Assembly (NCBI GenBank): GCA_034664125.1
Contig: JAXDIG010000029.1
Coordinates: 1 to 64,000, forward strand
Length of the DNA: 64,000 bases
Source: JACVRW01 sp034664125
Lineage (GTDB): Bacteria > Actinomycetota > Thermoleophilia > Solirubrobacterales > Thermoleophilaceae
Direction: 5' to 3'
How positions within the stretch are numbered: position 1 is the first letter of the stretch; each line of letters opens with the position of its first letter. The notes under the pieces were generated by a model. The model did no database searches and was not told the DNA's origin. It saw nothing but the letters and a program-made list of their open reading frames with translations. Below, piece by piece: positions 18,926 through 27,964 of the stretch. Position numbers and translations under genes: made by a program.

Positions 18926-21004
18926 ATGGGCCGCAGCGTCTACGTCACTTCGATGGAGCCCCACAGCGGGAAGTCCGTTGTCACGCTCGGACTCGTTGAG
19001 GCGCTCTCCACGCGGGTGGAGCGCGTCGGCTTCTACCGCCCGATAGTCGCATCCGGCAGCGAGGCGGATCCGCAGATCGAGCTGATCCGCCGCCGCTACC
19101 GCCTCGAAACCTCCTACGCCGAGATGCACGCCCTCTCGGACGACGAGGGCGAGGCCGCGATCGCCAGCGGCGTGTTCGACCAGGTCGAGCAGCGCGTGGT
19201 GGCTTCGTTCCGCGCTCTCGAGGACCGCTGCGACGTGGTCGTCTGCGAGGGCACCGACTTCGGCGGGGCGTTCCCGGCTCTGGACTTCGACCTGAACGCG
19301 GGCCTGGCGACCCTCCTGGACGTTCCGGTCCTGGTGGTGGTCAGCGGGACGACCACCCGCGACATCGTGAAGTCCGCTCGCGTGGCCCGGGAGTCGCTCG
19401 CCGGCAAGGGCTGCGCCCTCTTCGGGGTGATCGCCAACCGGGTTCCGCCCGATCTGGTGGATGAAGTGGCCGAGGTGCTCGCCACCCGCTTCGAGGGCCA
19501 ACCCGTGTACGTCCTGCCCGAGCAGCCAGAGCTCGCGTGTCCGACCATGGAGGACGTCGCCACGGCGCTCGGGGCGCGTCCTGCCGCAGGTGGGGGGGAC
19601 CGTCTCTACCGCGACGTGCGCGAGGTGACCGTGGCGGCAATGAGCGTCGAGCACTTCCTCGACGACCTCGCGGAAGGCAGCCTCGTGATCGTGCCAGGGG
19701 ACCGGCCGGACATCGTCGTGGCGAGCCTGGCCTCGACCCTGTCGGCCGAGCTGCCGGCTGTGGCCGGGATGGTGCTCACGGGGGGCTACGGGCTCGACCC
19801 TTCCCTGCACCGCCTCCTCGCGGACGCACCCTTCGCGGTTCTCGAGGCACCCGGGCAGACCTACGCGGTGGCCACCGCGGTGGGCGCGGTCCGCCCGCTT
19901 CTGACGCCGAACAACGAACGCCGGATCGCCGCCGCGCTGGGGCTCTTCGAGTCGCGCGTGGACGCCTCGGAGATCGCCAAGGCGATCGCGGTGGAGCGCC
20001 CCGTGCGGATGACTCCGACCATGTTCGAGTACGAGCTGATCGAGCGGGCCAGGTCCGCCCCGCGGCACATCGTCCTCCCGGAGGGCGAGGACGAGCGCGT
20101 CCTGCGGGCGGCCGAGATCCTGCTGCGGCGTGGGGCGGTGGAGCTGACTCTGCTTGGCCGCGACGACGAGATCCGCCGCGGGGCCGCCGCCCTCGGCGTC
20201 GACCTGGGCGCCGCGCACCTGGTGGATCCACTCACCTCGCCGCTGCGCGAGGGGTTCGCTCGCGCCTACCACGACCTGCGCCGCCACAAGGGCGTGACCG
20301 AGGAGGGGGCCTTCGACACCGTCGGCGACGTCAACTACTTCGGCACGCTGATGGTCCACGCGGGCGAAGTGGACGGGATGGTCTCCGGTGCCGCGCACGC
20401 CACCCGCGACACGATCCGGCCGGCGCTCGAGATCATCCGCGCCGACCCGGGCGTCTCGGTCGTCTCGAGTGTCTTCCTCATGCTCCTCGCCGATCGCGTG
20501 CTCGTCTACGGCGACTGCGCGGTGAACCCCCAGCCCGACGTCGAGCAGCTCGCCGACATCGCGGTCAGCTCGGCGCGCACCGCGGAGACCTTCGGCATCG
20601 AGCCCCGTGTGGCCATGCTGTCCTACTCCACGGGCGATTCCGGGAAGGGAGAGCGCGTGGAGATCGTGCGGCTCGCCGCCGAGCTCGTGCGCGAGCGCTG
20701 CCCGGAACTGAAGGTGGAGGGCCCGATCCAGTACGACGCCGCCGTCGACGCCGGCGTGGCCAGGCTCAAGCTGCCCGATAGCGAGGTGGCGGGCCGGGCC
20801 ACCGTGTTCGTGTTCCCCGACCTCGACACGGGCAACATCGCCTACAAGGCGGTGCAGCGCTCCGCGAACGCCGTGGCGGTGGGCCCGGTGCTGCAGGGGC
20901 TGCGCAAGCCGGTGAACGATCTCAGCCGGGGCTGCACCGTTCCGGACATCGTGAACACGGTCGCCATCACGGCAATCCAGGCCCAGCAGGGACCTGCCGG
21001 TTGA
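18926..21004 (+). CDS. pta: Phosphate acetyltransferase (long, BioD/DRTGG type)
   Basis: A 692-residue enzyme interconverting acetyl-phosphate and acetyl-CoA. The N-terminal BioD-like domain has a P-loop-like SMEPHSGKS at about 9-17. The DRTGG-type middle region spans roughly 200-320. The catalytic PTA domain starts near 365 (IVLPEGEDERVLRAAE) and ends with VFPDLDTGNIAYK and a QGLRKPVNDLSRG segment. Size and order match the long Pta form of enterobacteria and mycobacteria. The ATG abuts the xfp stop with no spacer, indicating a coupled operon. Together with Xfp it channels acetyl-phosphate into acetyl-CoA. The reverse, acetate-forming role needs ackA, which is not in the window. Confidence 0.95.
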   Translation: MGRSVYVTSMEPHSGKSVVTLGLVEALSTRVERVGFYRPIVASGSEADPQIELIRRRYRLETSYAEMHALSDDEGEAAIASGVFDQVEQRVVASFRALEDRCDVVVCEGTDFGGAFPALDFDLNAGLATLLDVPVLVVVSGTTTRDIVKSARVARESLAGKGCALFGVIANRVPPDLVDEVAEVLATRFEGQPVYVLPEQPELACPTMEDVATALGARPAAGGGDRLYRDVREVTVAAMSVEHFLDDLAEGSLVIVPGDRPDIVVASLASTLSAELPAVAGMVLTGGYGLDPSLHRLLADAPFAVLEAPGQTYAVATAVGAVRPLLTPNNERRIAAALGLFESRVDASEIAKAIAVERPVRMTPTMFEYELIERARSAPRHIVLPEGEDERVLRAAEILLRRGAVELTLLGRDDEIRRGAAALGVDLGAAHLVDPLTSPLREGFARAYHDLRRHKGVTEEGAFDTVGDVNYFGTLMVHAGEVDGMVSGAAHATRDTIRPALEIIRADPGVSVVSSVFLMLLADRVLVYGDCAVNPQPDVEQLADIAVSSARTAETFGIEPRVAMLSYSTGDSGKGERVEIVRLAAELVRERCPELKVEGPIQYDAAVDAGVARLKLPDSEVAGRATVFVFPDLDTGNIAYKAVQRSANAVAVGPVLQGLRKPVNDLSRGCTVPDIVNTVAITAIQAQQGPAG

Positions 21005-21065
21005 CGACGGGGGCCACCTGACAGAGAATCGGGTCCGTGCTCTGGCCCGCCGCTAGCGAAGTCAC

Positions 21066-21959
21066 TTGAGCGACGACGCCCTCGGCGACGCTCGCGCCCG
21101 CTTCGACGCGGGCGACTTTCGCGAGTCCAGGCGCGTTGCGCTGGCGGCGCTCGAAAGCCGTCCGGACGATCCGGACCTGCTCCGGATCGCCGGACGAGCC
21201 GGCGTGGAGCTGGGCGTCGACGACGCCGTGGACCAGCTGCGCAGGGTCGCCGAGCAGCGGCCGGCGGAGGCGGAGGCGTGGCGCGACCTGGGCGACGCGC
21301 TGGCCACGGAGGGCCGCAACGACGAGGCCGTCGAGGCCTTCCGGAAGGTGCTCGAGCTCGACCCGCAGGACGAGACGGCCTTGACCGCCCTCGGCCACAC
21401 CGCGTACGCCACGGGGAGCGGGGAGGACGCTGTGGCCTTCCTGGAGCAGGCCGCCGAGCACTCGACGGGCGCCTCCAGCGCGATGATCAGCCTCGTCGAC
21501 ATGTACCGCGAGATGGGGCAGCCCGAGGAGGCTCTCGCGGCCGCGACGAAGATCGCGGCCGCGGCGCCCGCCGACGCGCAGGCCGCCCTGGACGTTGCCG
21601 AGCTGAGCCTCGAGGTGGGGCGAGTTGACGAGGCGCTGCGGGCCTTCGAGCAGATGCGCGAGGTGGACGACCTCCCCGACCACGAGGTCTACGCGCTGCA
21701 CGGGATGATCCAGGTGGAGATCGGGCGCGAGGACTGGGGCCGGGCGCTGGAGCTCGCCCGTGAGGCCGGCGCTGTCGACCGGGTCGGGCGCACCGCCGCG
21801 GTGCTGGCCTTCCTGGAGGCGCGGGTGTCTGGAGAGACGCCCGACGAGCCACCGCCGACGCTCGACGAGGTCGCCGCCGCGCTGTCCGCCTCGCTGGCGG
21901 AGCACCGGCGCCTGCACGCCGAGGACCGGCGCGTGCAGCCGGAGGATCTCCTTGCCTGA
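21066..21959 (+). CDS. TPR-repeat protein
   Basis: A 297-residue protein consisting mainly of tetratricopeptide repeats. Clear helical pairs include AWRDLGDALATEGRNDEAVEAF, followed by DPQDETALTALG and repeated 30-34-residue periodicity to about residue 250. The C-terminal stretch is acidic and ends LLA. It starts with TTG and overlaps the accDA start by 8 bp, so it is translated with the carboxylase genes. TPR proteins serve as scaffolds, so it could assemble or anchor the acetyl-CoA carboxylase, but nothing in the sequence proves that. No signal peptide is seen, so a cytosolic location is expected. Confidence 0.8.
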   Translation: MSDDALGDARARFDAGDFRESRRVALAALESRPDDPDLLRIAGRAGVELGVDDAVDQLRRVAEQRPAEAEAWRDLGDALATEGRNDEAVEAFRKVLELDPQDETALTALGHTAYATGSGEDAVAFLEQAAEHSTGASSAMISLVDMYREMGQPEEALAAATKIAAAAPADAQAALDVAELSLEVGRVDEALRAFEQMREVDDLPDHEVYALHGMIQVEIGREDWGRALELAREAGAVDRVGRTAAVLAFLEARVSGETPDEPPPTLDEVAAALSASLAEHRRLHAEDRRVQPEDLLA

Positions 21960-23682
21960 GGTGGTCACACCGAGCCGGGCGCTCACGGCGGAGTGGCGCC
22001 GCTGTCCGGCGTGCGAGGCGTTCGTCTACCACAAGCGGCTGAAGCGCAACCTCGGGGTCTGCCCCGAGTGCAACCACCACTTCCGGCTGCGGCTCGAGGA
22101 GCGGCTCGGCCAGCTGCTGGACGAGGGCAGCTTCGAGGATCTGGCCGGGGACCTCGAGCCGGTGGACGTGCTCGGGTTCGCGGACAGCAAGCCCTACCCC
22201 GACCGGCTCGCCCAGGCCCAGAAGAAGACCGGCTCGACGTCGGGCGCCCTCTACGGCACCGCCACGGTGGAGGGGCACCCGCTGGTCGTGGCCGCCATCG
22301 ACTTCGACTTCATCGGCGGCAGCATGGGCGGAGCGGCCGGAGAGGCGATCACGCGCGCGGCCGAGCTCTCGCTCGAGACGCGCACGCCGCTGCTGGTGAT
22401 CTCCGCCTCCGGCGGAGCGCGCATGCAGGAGGGCTGCGTGTCGCTGATGCAGATGGCCAAGACCAGCCAGGCGATCGAGCGCCTCGCCGAGGAGGGCGTG
22501 CTCTACATCTCGCTGCTCACGGACCCCACCTACGGTGGAGTGAGCGCCTCCTTCGCCACCCTCGGGGACGTGCTGATCGCCGAGCCCGAGGCGCACATCG
22601 GCTTCGCCGGGCCCTCGGTCATCGAGCAGACGATCAGGCAGACGCTGCCCGAGGGCTTCCAGACCGCCGGCTTCTTGATGGAGCACGGCATGCTCGACCT
22701 CGTCGAGCAGCGCGAGAACCTGCGGCGCACGATCAGGACCCTGCTCTCACTCCACGCACGCGCCAGCGAGCTCAGGGAGGGTTCGGACGGGGCGGCGGCC
22801 GCGAGCCTGCCGGACACGGACGGCCAAGAGCCCATCACCGACCCGGACGCCGTGCCGCGGCGCGATCCCTGGGAGGTGGTGCAGCTGGCGCGCCACATCG
22901 ATCGGCCGCGCACGCTCGAGTACCTGGGCTTCCTGTTCGACGAGTTCCAGGAGCTCCACGGCGACCGCCTGTTCGGTCAGGACGCCGCGATCGTATGCGG
23001 GCTGGCCCGGCTCGGCGACCTGCCGGTGGTGGTGATCGGTCACCAGAAGGGCCACACCACCAGCGAGATGATGGAGCGCAACTTCGGCATGCCCCAGCCG
23101 GAGGGCTACCGCAAGGGCATGCGGCTGATGCGCTACGCGGCCAGGTTCGGCATGCCGATCGTGACCCTCGTCGACACCCCCGGCGCCTACCCCGGCATCG
23201 GCGCGGAGGAGCGCGGCCAGTCGGTGGCGATCGCAGAATCGATCGCGCACATGTCGAGGCTCCCGGTGCCGATAGTCACCGTGGTGACCGGCGAGGGCGG
23301 CAGCGGCGGCGCGCTCGCGCTCGCGATCGGGGACCGCGTCCTCGTGCTCGAGAACGCCTACTACTCGGTGATCAGCCCCGAGGGCTGCGCCACGATCCTC
23401 TTCAAGGACGCAGCCGCCGCTCCGAGGGCGGCGGCCGCGCTCCGGATCACCGCCCCCGACCTGCTCCGCCTCCGCATCATGGACGGCGTGGTGCCCGAGC
23501 CGGAGGGCGGCGCCCAAACGGATCCATCCGCAGCGGCCGCGAACCTCAAGACGGCCCTGGTCGCGAGCCTGCGCGAGCTCGTCTCGCTCGGCAGCGACGA
23601 GCTGCTCGAACAGCGCTACGAGCGCTTCCGCATGTTCGGCGCCCCGGGCCGCCAACCCGCACTTCGACCGATCGATGACTGA
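21952..23682 (+). CDS. accDA: Acetyl-CoA carboxylase carboxyltransferase, fused beta-alpha subunits
   Basis: A 576-residue single chain combining AccD and AccA, which transfers the carboxyl from biotin to acetyl-CoA to make malonyl-CoA. The N-terminal zinc ribbon is complete (Cys18, Cys21, Cys37, Cys40). The beta half continues to about residue 265 (GSMGGAAGEAITRAAE, SGGARMQEG). The alpha half starts near 300 (WEVVQLARHIDRPRTLEYL) with GHQKGH, VDTPGAYPG and EGGSGGALA. The TTG start is supported by GGAGG six bases upstream and overlaps the TPR gene by 8 bp. Upstream in-frame sequence lies in the TPR gene and is rejected. The gene is followed by accB and accC, giving a complete bacterial ACC set. 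Confidence 0.93.
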   Translation: MPEVVTPSRALTAEWRRCPACEAFVYHKRLKRNLGVCPECNHHFRLRLEERLGQLLDEGSFEDLAGDLEPVDVLGFADSKPYPDRLAQAQKKTGSTSGALYGTATVEGHPLVVAAIDFDFIGGSMGGAAGEAITRAAELSLETRTPLLVISASGGARMQEGCVSLMQMAKTSQAIERLAEEGVLYISLLTDPTYGGVSASFATLGDVLIAEPEAHIGFAGPSVIEQTIRQTLPEGFQTAGFLMEHGMLDLVEQRENLRRTIRTLLSLHARASELREGSDGAAAASLPDTDGQEPITDPDAVPRRDPWEVVQLARHIDRPRTLEYLGFLFDEFQELHGDRLFGQDAAIVCGLARLGDLPVVVIGHQKGHTTSEMMERNFGMPQPEGYRKGMRLMRYAARFGMPIVTLVDTPGAYPGIGAEERGQSVAIAESIAHMSRLPVPIVTVVTGEGGSGGALALAIGDRVLVLENAYYSVISPEGCATILFKDAAAAPRAAAALRITAPDLLRLRIMDGVVPEPEGGAQTDPSAAAANLKTALVASLRELVSLGSDELLEQRYERFRMFGAPGRQPALRPIDD

Positions 23683-23706
23683 CTCGCCGGTTGTCAAGGA
23701 GAACCC

Positions 23707-24255
23707 ATGAGCGATGCCGAAACCACTCCCCCGTCCGAACTGCTCCAGTCCGTCTGGGCCGAGGCGCGCGACCTGATCGGGCGGCTCGAGGGCAGCACCG
23801 TCCAGCGACTGTCGGTCGCGGCCGGGAACTGCAGCATCGAGATCGAGCGCGCGCTGCCTCAGTACACCTCGGCCGCGGGCGCCGACGGCGGGGAGGTCGT
23901 TCAGCTCAAGGGCCCGATCGCGTCCGGCGCGGGACCCGGCCCCGGCGTGGCGCCGGGGGCACGGACGGCCTCTGGGGCGTTCGCCGCGATCACCGACGAG
24001 GCCGACGGACGGGTGCCCGTGCTGGCCCCGCTCGTCGGGACCTTCTACCGGGCGGCGCAGCCCGGCGCCAAGCCGTTCGTCGACGAGGGCGCGGTCGTGG
24101 ACGTGGGCCAGACCGTCTGCATCGTCGAGGCGATGAAGCTGATGAACGAGGTGGGGGCCGGAGAGGGCGGTCGCGTGGTCGAGATAGTCGCCGAGGACGG
24201 GGAGCCGGTGGAGTTCGAGCAGGTGCTCATGTACCTGGAGCCGGTCGCCGAGTAG
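23707..24255 (+). CDS. accB: Biotin carboxyl carrier protein of acetyl-CoA carboxylase
   Basis: A 182-residue AccB. The biotinyl domain is C-terminal (about 102-182) and has the biotinylation motif EAMKLMNE with Lys144. A PLVGTFYRA segment near 108-116 marks the thumb-containing, AccB-type biotinyl domain rather than the pyruvate-carboxylase type. The N-terminal helix (about 10-30) is followed by a Gly/Ala/Pro linker (60-95) that lets the arm swing between AccC and AccDA. AAGGAGA lies just upstream of the ATG. It is part of the accDA-accB-accC run, 24 bp after accDA and 9 bp before accC. Confidence 0.95.
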   Translation: MSDAETTPPSELLQSVWAEARDLIGRLEGSTVQRLSVAAGNCSIEIERALPQYTSAAGADGGEVVQLKGPIASGAGPGPGVAPGARTASGAFAAITDEADGRVPVLAPLVGTFYRAAQPGAKPFVDEGAVVDVGQTVCIVEAMKLMNEVGAGEGGRVVEIVAEDGEPVEFEQVLMYLEPVAE

Positions 24256-24264
24256 GCAGGCGGA

Positions 24265-25644
24265 GTGTTCGAGAAGATCCTGATCGCCAACCGGGGCGAG
24301 ATCGCCCTGCGTGTGGCGCGCGCCTGCCGGGAGCTCGGGGTGCCGAGCGTGGCGGTGTACTCGACCGCCGACGCGGAGTCCGCGGCCGTTCGCCTGGCCG
24401 ACGAGGCGGTGTGCGTGGGCCCGCCCGCGCCCGGCAAGAGCTACCTCCACATTCCGAACGTGATCGAGGCGGCCCGGAAGACGGGCGCGGACGCCATCCA
24501 CCCGGGCTACGGCTTTCTCTCCGAGGATCCGTTCTTCGCCGAGATCTGCGCCGACAACGAGATCACGTTCATCGGCCCGCGCCCGGACGTCATGGAGAAG
24601 GTCGGCGACAAGGCGATCGCACGCGACCTCATGCAGAAGGCCGGCCTGCCGCTGCTCCCCGGCACGATCGAGCCGGTCCGCTCGCCCGAGGAGGCGCAGG
24701 AGATCGCCGACTCGATCGGCTACCCGGTGATCATCAAGGCCGTCGCGGGCGGCGGCGGCAGGGGGATGAACGTGGTCCGCCGCGGCGAGGACCTCGTGCG
24801 CCTCTACCAGACGACCCGCTCCACGGCTCAGGCCGTGTTCAAGGACAGCGCGGTGTACATCGAGCGCTACCTCGACGGGCCGCGGCACACCGAGGTCCAA
24901 CTGGTCTGCGACCAGCACGGGAACGGCGTCTACTTCTTCGAGCGCGACTGCTCGGTGCAGCGGCGTCACCAGAAGCTGATCGAGGAGGCGCCGTCGATTC
25001 ATCTGAGCGACGAGGCGCGGCGCGACATCGGCGAGCGGGCGGTGAAGGGCGCGCTGTCGGTCGGTTACACGGGCGCCGGGACGATGGAGTTCCTGCTCGA
25101 CGACGACGGCAATCTCAGCTTCATGGAGATGAACGCGCGCATCCAGGTCGAGCACCCGGTCAGCGAGATGGTCACGAACGTCGATCTGATCCAGGAGCAG
25201 ATCCGCGTAGCCGCCGGCGAGCCGTTGTCGGTGAGCCAGGAGGACGTGGCGCTGAACGGCCACTCGATCGAGTGCCGCATAAACGCCGAGGACCCCGACC
25301 GGGACTTCGCGCCTGCCGCCGGGCGCCTCGACGTGTACGAGCCGCCGGGCGGGCCCTGGACCAGGGTGGACTCCCACTGCTACCCGGGCTGGACGATCAC
25401 GCCGTACTACGACTCGCTGATCGCGAAGCTGATCGTCTGGGCGCCGGACCGCAGCCGGGCGATCGATCGCATGGATCGGGCGCTGGCGGAGTTCCGGATC
25501 GACGGGCGCGGCATCAGGACCACGATCCCGTTCCACCGGCGCGTGCTGGCCGACGAGCGCTTCCGCTCGGGCGACGTGTCCACGGACTTCCTCGAGCACT
25601 TCATGGCCGCCGAGGATCCTGCGGCGACGACGGCGGCGAGCTGA
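24265..25644 (+). CDS. accC: Biotin carboxylase of acetyl-CoA carboxylase
   Basis: A 459-residue ATP-grasp enzyme that carboxylates the AccB biotin. It begins with the family signature FEKILIANRGEIALRV. Other hallmarks are HPGYGFLSE, the glycine-rich ATP lid AGGGGRGMN, ERDCSVQRRHQK, EFLLDD, EMNARIQVEH and HSIECRINAEDP. The length is right for the stand-alone bacterial subunit (about 450) rather than a long acyl-CoA carboxylase alpha chain with fused biotin domain. The start is GTG with GGCGGA before it. Its TGA shares one base with the next ATG (TGATG), coupling it to the amidohydrolase. Confidence 0.95.
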   Translation: MFEKILIANRGEIALRVARACRELGVPSVAVYSTADAESAAVRLADEAVCVGPPAPGKSYLHIPNVIEAARKTGADAIHPGYGFLSEDPFFAEICADNEITFIGPRPDVMEKVGDKAIARDLMQKAGLPLLPGTIEPVRSPEEAQEIADSIGYPVIIKAVAGGGGRGMNVVRRGEDLVRLYQTTRSTAQAVFKDSAVYIERYLDGPRHTEVQLVCDQHGNGVYFFERDCSVQRRHQKLIEEAPSIHLSDEARRDIGERAVKGALSVGYTGAGTMEFLLDDDGNLSFMEMNARIQVEHPVSEMVTNVDLIQEQIRVAAGEPLSVSQEDVALNGHSIECRINAEDPDRDFAPAAGRLDVYEPPGGPWTRVDSHCYPGWTITPYYDSLIAKLIVWAPDRSRAIDRMDRALAEFRIDGRGIRTTIPFHRRVLADERFRSGDVSTDFLEHFMAAEDPAATTAAS

Positions 25645-26663
25645 TGGCGATCGACTTCCACGCCCACCTGGCGCGCGAGGATCCCGACGCGCCGCCGTTC
25701 ATGCGATCGCTCTTCGACGTCGAGGGCTATCTGGAGCGCCAGGAGGAGGCCAACGTGGAGCTGACGGTGCTCTCGTACGCCCTCGTCGACATGAGCGGAG
25801 CCCCGGAGGAGCTGGACGAGGCCAAGCGCGAGCACGAGTTCCTGGGCCAGCTGGTGCAGGATCACCCCGGACGCTTCGCGGCGTTCGCCGGACTGGACCC
25901 CTTCGGCGGCCAGCCGTGGCTGGAGGAGGCCGAGCGCGCGCTCGATGCGGGCTTCGCGGGACTGTGCCTCCCGACCAGCCGCGACGGCCGTTACCTGGAC
26001 GCGGACGAGGCGCAGGACGCGCTGGCGCTTGCCGACGAGCGTGAGGCCGTGGTGTTCCTGCACCCATCCGACTCCCCGGTCGACACGGAGCGCGCCGGCG
26101 ACGCCGTGCTGAGGTCGTGGATCGGACGACCGTACGACACGGGCATCTGCCTGTCCCGCATGCTGCTGGCCGACACCCTGTCCCGCTACCCGCGCGTGAA
26201 CGTGGTGGTGGCGCACTCCGGCGGAGTGCTGCCGATGCTCCTGGGCCGGCTGGATTACGTGCATGACGGCTTCAAGCGGCGCGCGGCGATGATGGCGGGC
26301 GGCGGAGGGCCACCCGGCGGCCCCCCGGGAGGCGGCCCGCCTGGAGGGGGCCCGCCGAAGGGGCCCCCGCGGGCCTCGATCGCGCCCGAGCGCGCCCTCC
26401 AGCCGGTGGTCGAAGGCGCCCCTCCCAGCGGGCGGCTGGACCGGCTCTACCTAGACACCGCGAGCTACCACCCGGCGGCGATCCGGGCCGCGATCGAGAC
26501 GGTCGGTGTCGACCGCGTCGTGCTCGGGACGGACTTCCCGCCGGCCGGCGACTCACCGGCGCCGACGCTCGAACTCGTGAAGGGCATGGGCCTGGACGCG
26601 GCGGCCACGGACAAGATCCTCTCGGGCAATGCCCGCGAGTTACTCGAAAGGGGCGTTCGATGA
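25644..26663 (+). CDS. ACMSD-like amidohydrolase (amidohydrolase 2 family) with Gly/Pro insert
   Basis: A 339-residue TIM-barrel metal-dependent hydrolase or decarboxylase of the ACMSD class. Metal-site candidates are DFHAH at the N-terminus, a VFLHPSD strand, VVAHSGG and LGTDFP near the C-terminus. A low-complexity insert of about 25 residues made only of Gly, Pro and a Lys (about 218-243, DNA 26297-26370) interrupts the fold between the VAHSGG helix and the LYLDTASYH segment; this is unusual. It is coupled to accC by TGATG and to the next gene by ATGA. Members decarboxylate or hydrolyse aromatic or cyclic acids. The link with the polyketide cluster 5 kb downstream is suggestive only. Confidence 0.8.
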   Translation: MAIDFHAHLAREDPDAPPFMRSLFDVEGYLERQEEANVELTVLSYALVDMSGAPEELDEAKREHEFLGQLVQDHPGRFAAFAGLDPFGGQPWLEEAERALDAGFAGLCLPTSRDGRYLDADEAQDALALADEREAVVFLHPSDSPVDTERAGDAVLRSWIGRPYDTGICLSRMLLADTLSRYPRVNVVVAHSGGVLPMLLGRLDYVHDGFKRRAAMMAGGGGPPGGPPGGGPPGGGPPKGPPRASIAPERALQPVVEGAPPSGRLDRLYLDTASYHPAAIRAAIETVGVDRVVLGTDFPPAGDSPAPTLELVKGMGLDAAATDKILSGNARELLERGVR

Positions 26664-27412
26664 GCGTTCACACCTCGGACAGCATCCAGACGTTCCTCAC
26701 CGACTACACGAACGAGCTCAACGCGGCCGTCGCCAGTCGCGCGTTCCCCCCGTTCGTCCAGAAGTGGTTCGCGGTCGGCGAGGACTGCTCGCTCACGTTC
26801 TCCCACGAGACGCAGGGGCTCGCCAACGCCGTCAGGCTGTGGGATCACCTGCTGCCGAAGGGCATGGAGGAGGGAGCCCCGCGAGAGGTGCTGCAGTGGG
26901 TCGACAGGATCGAGGACGGCCGCGTCTACAGCCACCGCCAGCTGCAGGGCGGGAACGCCCCGCGGCCGCTCTACGGGCTGCAGCAGACGCAGTTCGACGA
27001 CCGCACGCTGATCTCGGAGATCAAGATCGAGTCGGTCCAGGACGAGCCTCGGATCGAGAGCGATCCGGAGGCCGCGCGGTCGCGCCTGGGACGCATCTTC
27101 GTCGCGTTCGCGGAGGCCTTCAACGAGTTCTTCATGTCCGGCGACTCGGATCTGGTGGTCGAGTGGTGCTCGCCCGACATCAAGATGGCGATCGACAGCA
27201 CCTTCTGGGGAATGGGCGTGATCATGCCCCACAACCGGATCGCGAAGACCGCGCGCTTCACGCTGGAGGGCTTCGAGCAGGTGGCGGACGACCGGGTCGT
27301 CGCGCAGGTGAGCTTCGTGGACTGGGGCGGGCTCGACGGCATGAGCCCTTGGGAGCTGGCCTTCACGCCGGACCTCAAGGTCCGGGAGCTGGTCATCTCG
27401 CTGGAGATCTGA
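26660..27412 (+). CDS. Conserved-looking protein of unknown function
   Basis: A 250-residue soluble protein with no signal or membrane segment. It is coupled to the amidohydrolase by a 4-bp ATGA overlap, so the two probably act together. It has high aromatic content (FPPFVQKWF, NEFFMSGDSD, WGMGVIMPHNR) and a beta-strand-rich second half ending VRELVISLEI. Possibly two alpha/beta domains of NTF2-like type, but I cannot assign a family. It is the last gene of the 16.5-27.4 kb plus-strand run and converges with the SRPBCC gene 13 bp away. Confidence 0.65.
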   Translation: MSVHTSDSIQTFLTDYTNELNAAVASRAFPPFVQKWFAVGEDCSLTFSHETQGLANAVRLWDHLLPKGMEEGAPREVLQWVDRIEDGRVYSHRQLQGGNAPRPLYGLQQTQFDDRTLISEIKIESVQDEPRIESDPEAARSRLGRIFVAFAEAFNEFFMSGDSDLVVEWCSPDIKMAIDSTFWGMGVIMPHNRIAKTARFTLEGFEQVADDRVVAQVSFVDWGGLDGMSPWELAFTPDLKVRELVISLEI

Positions 27413-27424
27413 GGTAGCGCGGAG

Positions 27425-27919
27425 CTAGCCGAACGCGGGCAGCGGGAAGTCCTGGAACAGCAGGACGAAGCTCGCCGAGGCACGCTCGAGCAGGCTCTTC
27501 AGCCGCCGCAGATCGTCTTCGATCTCCTTCGCGATCAGACGACCCCGCAGGGGGCCGATCGCCTTTAGGACGCCACCGAACTTCGTCTCGAATATCGACC
27601 GCAGCCGCGTGCCACCGCCGTCCAGCGGCTCGAGCGTGTGGGAGCCCGTGAACTGGATCGAGCCCGGCCCGACGCGGGCGGGAGGCCCGTGCCAGGCGAG
27701 CTTTCGATTCTCGTCGAACTCCACCCACTCGATCGTCGACTCGAGCGGGGGGTCGGACGACGCGAAGCGGTAGCTGGTGCCCTTGCAGGGCGCGCCCGGC
27801 GAAACCTGCTCCACCTGGTCGAGCGCGGTCTGCCACTGCGGCATGTTCTCGGAGTCGGCGAGGAAGGCGAAGACCCGCTCGGGGGGCGCCTGGATGTCCA
27901 CCTGCTTCTCGATGCGCAC
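27425..27919 (-). CDS. SRPBCC-fold (START-like) ligand-binding protein
   Basis: A 164-residue protein of the SRPBCC/START-like superfamily, which also holds aromatic polyketide cyclases. It begins VRIEKQVDIQAPPERVFAFLAD, the usual first strand and helix, followed by MPQWQTAL, a central GTSYRF strand and a long C-terminal helix (EIEDDLRRLKSLLERA). It uses GTG. It lies between the unknown protein and the exporter operon on the same strand as the exporter, 45 bp downstream of no other gene. It may bind a hydrophobic molecule. It is distinct from the true aromatase at 37613-38080. Confidence 0.75.
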   Translation of the reverse strand: MRIEKQVDIQAPPERVFAFLADSENMPQWQTALDQVEQVSPGAPCKGTSYRFASSDPPLESTIEWVEFDENRKLAWHGPPARVGPGSIQFTGSHTLEPLDGGGTRLRSIFETKFGGVLKAIGPLRGRLIAKEIEDDLRRLKSLLERASASFVLLFQDFPLPAFG

Positions 27920-27964
27920 CAGATCACCGTAACCCAGGAGCGCGACGGAGGCGAGCCCTCAGAC

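Noticed and set aside
22747..25599. 950-codon minus-strand frame across accDA/accB/accC
   Set aside because: Antisense to well-conserved genes; no domain recognised, composition typical of shadow frames.
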